Source: Oscillospiraceae bacterium (lineage in GTDB: Bacteria > Bacillota > Clostridia > Oscillospirales > Ruminococcaceae). Taken from it: DNA of 6,634 nt. The position numbers and the translations under genes are program-made. Under the pieces are notes generated by a model, which ran no database searches, had not been told where the DNA came from, and saw only the letters and a list, made by a program, of their open reading frames with translations. The stretch lies in assembly GCA_017394475.1 (NCBI GenBank), contig JAFPYQ010000091.1, forward strand, positions 1 through 6,634, in the 5' to 3' direction. This document shows positions 1 through 5,300 of this stretch, piece by piece (the first letter of the stretch is position 1; each line of letters opens with the position of its first letter).

Positions 1-1
1 A

Positions 2-190
2 TGGGATGCCCCGGATCCGCGTTTCGCCCTTAACGACTACTGGAACGGAAAGGCCGATGAGGCATATCTCACCGCACTTGTAAAGGTTGAGGGCGCCTAC
101 GGGCTGGATCGCGTTTGCGGAGACGAGAGGTGGGTGTTGCCGAAGACGGATCCCGCCATGCGGAACGCCGCATCGCTTTCAGACAGGTGA
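2..190 (+). CDS. 3' part of an unrecognised gene, 62 codons, cut by the window start
   Basis: This frame is open from the first bases to a TGA at 188-190 and reads as a plausible soluble protein end: it begins WDAPDPRFALNDYW, continues through ALVKVEGAYGLDRV and GDERWVLPKTDP, and ends NAASLSDR. Codon choice (GCA, AAG, GAG, CTC, GGC) resembles the other genes here, and the neighbouring frame 1 is broken by stops at 31 and 58. I do not recognise a family, and there are no membrane segments or known motifs. Its last residues overlap, out of frame, the point where recognisable lspA sequence begins (about 169). The final few residues and the stop may therefore be accidental, produced by the junction rather than being the native C-terminus. 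Confidence is limited because only a short piece is visible. Confidence 0.35.
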   Translation, partial: WDAPDPRFALNDYWNGKADEAYLTALVKVEGAYGLDRVCGDERWVLPKTDPAMRNAASLSDR

Positions 191-354
191 CGGATTTCAT
201 AAATCTGTTCCCCTTCAATTTCATCTTCAACTGTGCGGATATTTTTGTAGTCATAGGTGCTATACTTATCTGCATATACGGTGTGTTCTTCGACAAGTCG
301 GCATCAGAGAAAAAGACTGCGGCTGATGAAGCTGCAGAAAACAGTGCAGAGTAG
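169..354 (+). pseudogene. lspA: 3' remnant of lspA (lipoprotein signal peptidase II)
   Basis: From about 169 this frame encodes RIAFRQVTDFINL, then FNFIFNCADIFVVIG and a hydrophobic helix (IGAILICIYGVFF), followed by a short charged tail rich in Lys, Glu and Ala, and a TAG at 352-354. LspA is an inner-membrane aspartyl protease that removes prolipoprotein signal peptides. Its C-terminal signature is GNxxDR...VxDFI...FNxAD, with one catalytic Asp in the DR motif and the other in FNxAD. Here the second Asp (NCAD) is present. Just upstream, the residues read ERR instead of a GNxxDR motif, and no frame upstream encodes the three preceding membrane helices. The frame stays open back to a possible TTG at 115, but those residues are polar and unlike LspA. 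The gene is therefore a fragment as presented. It ends 12 nt before rluD, a common lspA-rluD arrangement. Whether the 5' loss is biological or a sequence misjoin cannot be decided here. Confidence 0.65.
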
Positions 355-366
355 CGGGTATCTGCA

Positions 367-1284
367 ATGGATAATGTACAGATAATCATTGCCGATTCAG
401 ATCATAAGCGGCTCGACAAATTCATCAGCGAATGCGGGCAGGATATAAGCCGATCCCTTGCACAAAGGCTCATAGATGAGGGCAATGTGACCGTAAATGG
501 CAGAACGGTACGAAAGAGTGCGGGAGTTTCTGCAGGTGACAGTGTCGAGATAACAGTCCCTCCTCCCGAGGTGCTGACTGCAGAGCCGCAGAACATCCCT
601 CTGGAAATAATATACGAGGACAACGATCTTATCGTGGTGAACAAGCCCAAGGGCATGGTGGTGCATCCCGCTGTGGGAAATCCCGACAGGACGCTTGTGA
701 ATGCACTGATGTATCACTGCAGAGGTCAGCTTTCCACGATAAACGGAGTTATACGTCCGGGGATAGTGCACAGGATAGACAAGAACACCAGCGGTCTGTT
801 GGTGGTCGCCAAGAACGATGCCGCTCATAACGGGCTGGCAGCACAGATAAAGGCGCACAGCATGACCAGAGAATATCTTTCTGTGGTGAGCGGGCATTTC
901 CATGACAAAAACGGCACTGTTGATGCGCCTATCGGCAGAAGTCCCGACGACCGCATGAAAATGACGGTCATCGAGCGAAATTCCAAGCCTGCTGTCACTC
1001 ATTTTGAGGTGATAGAAGACCTTAGAGGATACTCATTTATCAGGTGCAGACTTGAAACAGGCCGCACTCATCAGATAAGAGTACACATGGCATATATCGG
1101 TCATCCCGTACTTGGTGATGATGTTTACGGAAAGCCCTTCAAAGGCATTGAGGGACAGTGTCTGCACGCCTATAAGATAGGTTTTATACATCCTATCAGC
1201 GGAGAATACATGGAATGGTCCACCGTTCTGCCCCAGTATTTTTCGGATGTGCTGAAAACTTTGGGGAGTGGGCTGGTGAAATAG
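367..1284 (+). CDS. rluD: RluD-family large-subunit rRNA pseudouridine synthase
   Basis: The 305-residue product is full length for the RluA/RluC/RluD family, which isomerises specific uridines of 23S rRNA to pseudouridine in the cytoplasm. An N-terminal S4 RNA-binding domain spans about residues 14-65 (RLDKFIS, then VTVNG). The catalytic domain follows, with IIYEDNDLIVVNKPKGMVVHP at about 81-101, the signature HRIDKNTSGLLVVAK at 135-149 (catalytic Asp138), and LETGRTHQIRVHMAYIGHP at 229-247. The S4 domain and the KPKGMVVHP segment fit RluD-like proteins, which act on helix 69 of 23S rRNA in E. coli; the exact target uridines here are inferred. The ATG at 367 lies 12 nt after the lspA fragment. 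No good Shine-Dalgarno site precedes it, so translation may depend on coupling to the upstream gene. No missing motif or frameshift is seen. The RluC/RluA subfamily cannot be fully excluded. Confidence 0.93.
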   Translation: MDNVQIIIADSDHKRLDKFISECGQDISRSLAQRLIDEGNVTVNGRTVRKSAGVSAGDSVEITVPPPEVLTAEPQNIPLEIIYEDNDLIVVNKPKGMVVHPAVGNPDRTLVNALMYHCRGQLSTINGVIRPGIVHRIDKNTSGLLVVAKNDAAHNGLAAQIKAHSMTREYLSVVSGHFHDKNGTVDAPIGRSPDDRMKMTVIERNSKPAVTHFEVIEDLRGYSFIRCRLETGRTHQIRVHMAYIGHPVLGDDVYGKPFKGIEGQCLHAYKIGFIHPISGEYMEWSTVLPQYFSDVLKTLGSGLVK

Positions 1285-1346
1285 AGCGGCATTGGACTTG
1301 TACATATCGGGGATGATCTTACTTACGAGGGGATAGTTTAGATATA

Positions 1347-2207
1347 ATGGATATAAAAGAGATACGGATATCCGATACCATCGAAAGAATAAGAAAAGAC
1401 CCGTCAAAGATACTGTTCTTTTCCGATATGGACGGAACACTACTCGGTAAGGACAAGAAACTCTCCGAAAAGAATATGACGGCGATACGCAGACTTGTGG
1501 ATCGCGGCGGGAAGTTCATCGTTGCCACGGGGCGCGTGATACAGGCTACAAGGCATTATTTCAGGCCTATGGGGTTGGATCTCCCGTGTATACTGTGCAA
1601 CGGCGGCATGATATATGATTGTGCACAGAACAAGGTCATGTGGTCAAGCTCCCTTGACACAAAGCTTGCACGAAGGCATATCAGGCAATTATTGGATGCC
1701 TTCCCGGATGTGTGTGCGGAGATATGCACTCCCGACTGCATATATGATGTGCAGATCAATGAGGAGGAAAAGGCACACTGGAAAATGGCGGGATTTACCG
1801 CCGAGATAATGGACAGCCTTGATGAAGTGCCGGACGGCGAATGGTCAAAGGTGCTGTTCGCAGTGAATGAAAAGCGCATACCCGCATTTGCGGAGTACTG
1901 CACCACCCTTGAAGGCTATGAAAAGGCGGAGTATGTGACATCGGGGCACATCTTCCATGAGATGCTGCCGAAGAACTGCACCAAGGGCGAAGCCCTGCTG
2001 CGACTCATAGATATCTATGGCCTGCAGGACTGCTTTACGGTCGCCATGGGCGACTATGACAACGATGTGGAGATGCTTGAAAACGCAAATCTCGCAGCAT
2101 GCCCTGTCTCTGCACGGGACAGCGTGAAGAAAGTGTCGGATATAATAACAGATACGGACAATGACGGTGGAAGTGTGGCAGATGTGATAGATCTGCTGTT
2201 AGACTGA
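1347..2207 (+). CDS. Cof-type HAD-superfamily phosphatase
   Basis: The 286-residue product has all four HAD motifs. Motif I is SDMDGTLLG with nucleophile Asp27 and acid/base Asp29. Motif II is Thr61 in VATGR. Motif III is Lys213 in NCTKGEAL. Motif IV is GDYDND at 235-240. The motif II-III spacing leaves room for a C2-type cap (about residues 85-205), and the DGGSVADVIDLLL ending is typical of the Cof/YidA group. These are Mg-dependent cytoplasmic phosphatases that act on sugar phosphates, flavin precursors or PLP; the substrate cannot be read from sequence. About 20 residues precede motif I, a longer lead than is usual for the family. ATG 1347 is the only usable start: the frame has a TGA at 1314-1316 and no other start codon before it, and the next Met falls inside motif I. 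A GAGGGG at 1327-1332 is the nearest Shine-Dalgarno-like site but lies 14 nt away, so initiation may be weak. The gap to rluD is 62 nt. Confidence 0.9.
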   Translation: MDIKEIRISDTIERIRKDPSKILFFSDMDGTLLGKDKKLSEKNMTAIRRLVDRGGKFIVATGRVIQATRHYFRPMGLDLPCILCNGGMIYDCAQNKVMWSSSLDTKLARRHIRQLLDAFPDVCAEICTPDCIYDVQINEEEKAHWKMAGFTAEIMDSLDEVPDGEWSKVLFAVNEKRIPAFAEYCTTLEGYEKAEYVTSGHIFHEMLPKNCTKGEALLRLIDIYGLQDCFTVAMGDYDNDVEMLENANLAACPVSARDSVKKVSDIITDTDNDGGSVADVIDLLLD

Positions 2208-2280
2208 CCGACACGATATAAAAGATCAGATCTGTATTACAGGAAAGAATTTTGTTTTTTTGGACGAACAGGAGGAAAGT
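2208..2280 (+). promoter_or_regulatory. Leader region of the transketolase operon (promoter not resolved)
   Basis: This 73-nt gap probably carries the promoter of the transketolase pair, whose codon use and ribosome binding site differ from the gene before it. A TATAAA that could serve as a -10 lies at 2217-2222, but no convincing -35 sits 16-19 nt upstream. Two tiny inverted repeats follow: AGATC-A-GATCT at 2223-2233 and CTGT-ATT-ACAG at 2232-2242. Then comes a T-rich tract at about 2250-2261. The stems are too short, and the T tract too far from them, for an intrinsic terminator. Only the general regulatory role is claimed. Confidence 0.25.
2270..2275 (+). promoter_or_regulatory. Strong ribosome binding site deciding the start of transketolase N subunit
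   Basis: AGGAGG is a perfect match to the anti-Shine-Dalgarno core and ends 5 nt before ATG 2281. The frame is also open from a TTG at 2260, but that start has no comparable site and would place this motif inside the coding region. Families of this type begin near the Met at 2281, so 2281 is preferred. Confidence 0.85.
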
Positions 2281-3129
2281 ATGGACGCACAGAAGAAAAA
2301 ACAGCTTATGATCACCGCTTGTAAGGTGAGAATGGGCATAATCGAGGGAGTCTATAACGCTAAATCGGGTCATCCCGGCGGCTCTCTCTCCATTGCAGAT
2401 GTTATGACATATCTGTATTTCGAGAAGATGAATGTGGATCCCAAAGACCCCAAAAAGGCTGACAGGGACAGATTCGTCCTTTCAAAGGGACACACAGCAC
2501 CCTGCCTTTATTCGGTACTCGCAAACAGAGGATTCTTCCCTGTTGATGAGCTGAAGACCCTCAGGCACATCGATTCAAGGCTCCAGGGTCACCCGGATAT
2601 GAAGCATATCCCCGGTGTGGACATGACCACAGGTTCTCTGGGACAGGGCATATCTGCAGCTTGCGGCATGGCATTGTCAGGCAAAATGTCAAACGAAAGC
2701 TACAAAGTATATGCAGTTCTGGGCGACGGCGAGATCGAGGAAGGTCAGGTATGGGAGGCAGCTATGTTTGCCGCTCACTACAAGCTGGATAATCTCCTTG
2801 CCATCGTTGACAACAACGGTCTGCAGATAGACGGCAAGATAACCGACGTATGCTCACCCATGCCTATCACAGACAAGTTTGAGGCATTCGGCTGGAAGGT
2901 CATCACCATGAATGCTCATGATTTCGATGATATCGAAAGAGCATTTGCAGAGGTGGATGCTGCAAGAGGACAGGTCAAGCCCATCGTTATCGTACAGACA
3001 AGTACAAAGGGCAAGGGCGTTTCCTACATGGAGAACGCTGTGGGCTGGCATGGCGCAGCACCTAATGCAGAGCAGTATGAGCAGGCAATGAAGGAACTCA
3101 ATGAGCAGCTTGCAGGTTTGGAGGGCTAA
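2281..3129 (+). CDS. tkt: Transketolase, N-terminal (ThDP-pyrophosphate-binding) subunit
   Basis: The 282-residue product equals the first domain of a classical transketolase of about 650 residues. Transketolase moves two-carbon units between ketose and aldose phosphates in the non-oxidative pentose phosphate pathway, using thiamine diphosphate and a divalent metal. Visible motifs are SGHPGG at 29-34, LSKGH at 67-71, TGSLGQG at 117-123, and the ThDP/metal motif GDGE at 148-151 ending at Asn178-Asn179 (VDNNG). The chain stops after AGLEG, where the single-chain enzyme would continue into the pyrimidine-binding domain; that domain is encoded by the next gene 2 nt downstream. Split transketolases of this kind are widespread in Clostridia and archaea. 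Isoleucine is mostly ATC here, whereas the preceding HAD gene mostly uses ATA, suggesting high expression. Paralogous two-subunit enzymes acting on other sugars, such as apulose 4-phosphate transketolase, cannot be excluded. The housekeeping context favours ordinary transketolase. Confidence 0.92.
   Translation: MDAQKKKQLMITACKVRMGIIEGVYNAKSGHPGGSLSIADVMTYLYFEKMNVDPKDPKKADRDRFVLSKGHTAPCLYSVLANRGFFPVDELKTLRHIDSRLQGHPDMKHIPGVDMTTGSLGQGISAACGMALSGKMSNESYKVYAVLGDGEIEEGQVWEAAMFAAHYKLDNLLAIVDNNGLQIDGKITDVCSPMPITDKFEAFGWKVITMNAHDFDDIERAFAEVDAARGQVKPIVIVQTSTKGKGVSYMENAVGWHGAAPNAEQYEQAMKELNEQLAGLEG
3120..3125 (+). promoter_or_regulatory. Ribosome binding site for transketolase C subunit inside the end of the N subunit gene
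   Basis: GGAGGG lies in the last codons of the upstream gene and ends 6 nt before ATG 3132. With only two bases between the stop (3127-3129) and the next start, translation of the two subunits is probably coupled, which would help produce them in equal amounts. Confidence 0.75.
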
Positions 3130-3131
3130 AA

Positions 3132-4076
3132 ATGGACGTTATCAAAAAGGCTACACGAGAGAGCTATGGCGAGGCACTTGCGGCTCTCAGCAATGAATAT
3201 CCCGATCTGCTGGTACTTGATGCGGATCTTGCGGCAGCTACAAAGACAGGCATCTTCAAGAAGGCATGCCCCGAGCGTTTCATAGACTGCGGTATCGCAG
3301 AGGCGAACATGATGGGCATAGCAGCAGGTATCGCAGCTACGGGCAAAAAGGTTTTTGCAAGCTCCTTTGCGATGTTTGCAGCTGGCAGAGCATTTGAGAT
3401 AGTCCGCAACTCTATCGGCTATCCTCACCTCAATGTGAAGATAGGCGCTACTCACGCAGGCATATCTGTCGGCGAGGACGGTGCAACACATCAGTGCAAT
3501 GAGGATATCGCTCTTATGAGGACCATCCCCGGCATGACCATCATCAATCCCGCGGATGATACAGAGACCAAGGTAGCAGTAAAGGCAGCTCTTGATTTTG
3601 ACGGTCCCGTATATATGCGATTCGGAAGACTGGCTATCCCCAACTTCAACGATCCCGCTACATACAAGTTCGAGCTTGGCAAGGGCGTTACCCTGCGCGA
3701 GGGAAATGATATTACCATCATCGCAACAGGACTTATGGTAAATGAGGCACTGATGGCTGCTGATACGCTCAAGGCAGAGGGCATCAATGCGCGTGTGATA
3801 AACATCCACACTATCAAGCCCATCGACCGTGACATCATCATCAAGGCAGCAAAGGAGACAGGCCTTATAGTTACTGCCGAGGAGCACAGCATAATAGGTG
3901 GCCTGGGCTCTGCAGTTTCTGAGGTAGTTACCGAGGAATGCCCCGTAAAGGTCATCAAGATCGGTGTAAACGATGTTTTCGGTCACTCCGGACCTGCTGC
4001 GGCTCTGCTCAAGGAATTCGGACTTTCTGCAGAGAATATCGCACAGAAGGTAAGAGAAGCTGTAAGATCCAAGTAA
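3132..4076 (+). CDS. tkt: Transketolase, C-terminal (pyrimidine-binding and C-terminal domain) subunit
   Basis: The 314-residue product supplies the second and third domains of transketolase. The pyrimidine-binding domain covers about residues 5-170 and carries DCGIAEANMMG, in which Glu57 corresponds to the glutamate that activates the thiamine aminopyrimidine ring. GEDGATHQ at 114-121 provides a conserved active-site His120. The C-terminal domain begins near residue 190 (NDITIIATG) and includes TAEEHSIIGGLGSAV at 248-262 and DVFGHSG at 281-287. Together with the N subunit it should form the cytoplasmic ThDP-dependent heterotetramer. The start is fixed by the GGAGGG at 3120-3125. Codon choice is the same ATC-rich style as its partner. 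The gene is followed directly by a strong intrinsic terminator. The fold is shared with DXP synthase and other two-subunit ThDP enzymes, but size, motifs and partner fit transketolase best. Confidence 0.92.
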   Translation: MDVIKKATRESYGEALAALSNEYPDLLVLDADLAAATKTGIFKKACPERFIDCGIAEANMMGIAAGIAATGKKVFASSFAMFAAGRAFEIVRNSIGYPHLNVKIGATHAGISVGEDGATHQCNEDIALMRTIPGMTIINPADDTETKVAVKAALDFDGPVYMRFGRLAIPNFNDPATYKFELGKGVTLREGNDITIIATGLMVNEALMAADTLKAEGINARVINIHTIKPIDRDIIIKAAKETGLIVTAEEHSIIGGLGSAVSEVVTEECPVKVIKIGVNDVFGHSGPAAALLKEFGLSAENIAQKVREAVRSK

Positions 4077-4087
4077 TCAAGGCTTGC

Positions 4088-4129
4088 AAGGCTCTGCGAA
4101 TGTGTTATGCACAGGGCAGAGCCTTTTTT
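4088..4129 (+). terminator. Intrinsic terminator of the transketolase operon
   Basis: AAGGCTCTGC at 4088-4097 pairs perfectly with GCAGAGCCTT at 4116-4125, followed by a run of six T (4124-4129, of which the first two can pair). Within the 18-nt loop, TGTG at 4101-4104 can also pair with CACA at 4110-4113. It begins 12 nt after the transketolase C subunit stop codon. The stem is GC-rich and the T run immediate, so this is a confident Rho-independent terminator for + strand transcription. Confidence 0.92.
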
Positions 4130-4154
4130 GAAATGACGAGATGCTGACAATGAT

Positions 4155-4160
4155 AAGGTG
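4155..4160 (+). promoter_or_regulatory. Ribosome binding site of aroC
   Basis: AAGGTG ends 5 nt before ATG 4166. It is a moderate Shine-Dalgarno match and supports this start. The encoded N-terminus, MGSIYGTLFRISTWGESHG, also begins where chorismate synthases normally begin. Confidence 0.6.
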
Positions 4161-4165
4161 ATAAG

Positions 4166-5257
4166 ATGGGCTCGATTTACGGAACATTATTCAGGATATC
4201 CACCTGGGGCGAGAGCCACGGTGCGGGAGTGGGCGTGGTCATAGACGGCTGCCCTGCCGGTCTTCCGCTTTGTGAGGAGGATATACAGAAATACCTTGAT
4301 CTGCGCCGCCCGGGGCAGTCGGTGTATTCCACACCAAGGAATGAAGCTGATAAATGCGCCATCCTTTCGGGAGTGTTCGAGGGACGCACCACTGGTACGC
4401 CCATATCCATAGAGGTGAGGAACACATCACAGCGTTCGGCGGATTATTCCGAGATAGCATCATATTATCGCCCGGGTCATGCAGACTATACATTTGATGA
4501 AAAATACGGCTTCCGCGACTACCGCGGCGGAGGACGTTCATCGGGCAGAGAGACCATTGCAAGAGTGGCGGCGGGAGCTGTGGCACTCATCATCCTCGAA
4601 AGACTGGGAATAGATGTATGTGCCTACACAAAAAGCATAGGGGATATCACTGTACAGAACTTTGACCGTGATGAGATATTCCGCAACACCTTGTATATGC
4701 CCGACAAAAAAGCGGCTGCACAGGCAAGGGAATATCTGGATGACCTGATGAAACAGGGCAATTCCGCAGGCGGTGTGGTAGAGTGCAGAGTAAGCGGTCT
4801 TCCCGCAGGTCTGGGGGAGACAGTGTTCGATAAGCTGGATGCAGAGCTTGCAAAAGCTGTTATGTCTATCGGTGCTGTAAAGGCGGTGGAACTGGGTTCC
4901 GGCACCTCCGCATCCCACAGCACTGGCAAGGAGAACAATGATGAGTTCTTTATGGAAAACGGACAGGTCAACAAATCCACAAACAATTCCGGCGGTGTGC
5001 TGGGCGGCATGAGCGACGGCTCGGAGCTTATCCTCAGGGCATCCTTCAAGCCCACTCCATCCATATCCGCATTACAGCACACTGTAAACAAGAGCGGTGA
5101 GGATATCGATGTATCCATCAAGGGAAGGCATGATCCCATAATAGTTCCCCGTGCGGTGATAGTAGTACGCTCTATGATGGCTATTGTCCTTGTGGATATG
5201 ATGTTGAGAAATATGACAGCCCGCATGGACAGGATAGAGGATTTTTACCGCAGATAA
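4166..5257 (+). CDS. aroC: Chorismate synthase
   Basis: The 363-residue product is full length. Chorismate synthase converts 5-enolpyruvylshikimate 3-phosphate to chorismate, the last shared step of aromatic amino acid and folate synthesis. It is a cytoplasmic tetramer using reduced FMN. Family signatures are all present: TWGESHG at 13-19 with the conserved His18, RRPGQS at 47-52, YRPGHADYTF at 101-110 with conserved His105, FRDYRGGGRSSGRETIARVA at 116-135, NNSGGVLGGMSDG at 273-285, FKPTPSI at 294-300 and GRHDP at 320-324 with conserved Asp323. Nothing is missing or frameshifted. The gene begins 36 nt after the transketolase terminator with no clear promoter of its own, so expression may come from read-through or from a poorly conserved promoter in that short gap. 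Transketolase supplies erythrose 4-phosphate to the same pathway, a plausible reason for the adjacency. Confidence 0.97.
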   Translation: MGSIYGTLFRISTWGESHGAGVGVVIDGCPAGLPLCEEDIQKYLDLRRPGQSVYSTPRNEADKCAILSGVFEGRTTGTPISIEVRNTSQRSADYSEIASYYRPGHADYTFDEKYGFRDYRGGGRSSGRETIARVAAGAVALIILERLGIDVCAYTKSIGDITVQNFDRDEIFRNTLYMPDKKAAAQAREYLDDLMKQGNSAGGVVECRVSGLPAGLGETVFDKLDAELAKAVMSIGAVKAVELGSGTSASHSTGKENNDEFFMENGQVNKSTNNSGGVLGGMSDGSELILRASFKPTPSISALQHTVNKSGEDIDVSIKGRHDPIIVPRAVIVVRSMMAIVLVDMMLRNMTARMDRIEDFYRR

Positions 5258-5290
5258 ACACTGTTGATAACTATTCGGGGCTTGTTTTAA

Positions 5291-5295
5291 AGGAG
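5291..5295 (+). promoter_or_regulatory. Ribosome binding site of the cell-wall-binding repeat protein
   Basis: AGGAG, within AAAGGAGAAAAT, ends 5 nt before ATG 5301. It fixes the start, which is followed immediately by a classical signal peptide. The aroC stop is only 43 nt upstream of this ATG. Confidence 0.8.
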
Positions 5296-5300
5296 AAAAT

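Noticed and set aside
13..153. GGATCC sites at 13-18 and 148-153 as evidence of a cloning chimera
   Set aside because: The lspA similarity begins about 15 bases after the second site, and the intervening codons do not give the expected LspA motif. The junction therefore does not coincide with the site.
115..354. A complete 79-codon gene starting at TTG 115
   Set aside because: The residues before about 169 are polar and unlike LspA, there is no ribosome binding site, and a better coding frame (2-190) covers the same bases.
1343..1348. Perfect TATAAT -10 hexamer before the HAD gene
   Set aside because: It overlaps the start codon, so a transcript from it would begin inside the gene, where no usable start lies before the catalytic motif. 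No matching -35 is present.
2223..2261. Terminator after the HAD gene
   Set aside because: The only inverted repeats have 4-5 bp stems with 1-3 nt loops, and they lie several bases before the T-rich tract.
3126..3986. Long open frame on the minus strand opposite transketolase C subunit
   Set aside because: It lies entirely opposite a well-supported gene, is Cys- and His-rich without motifs, and arises from the codon bias of the + strand.
4128..4156. Possible aroC promoter (TTGAAA at 4128-4133, TGATAA at 4151-4156, 17-nt spacing)
   Set aside because: The -10 matches the consensus poorly, the -35 overlaps the terminator T run, and transcription would start almost at the ATG.
5264..5292. Promoter for the wall-binding protein gene (TTGATA at 5264-5269)
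   Set aside because: The matching -10 position reads TTAAAG and overlaps the ribosome binding site. Nothing better is seen in the 43-nt gap.
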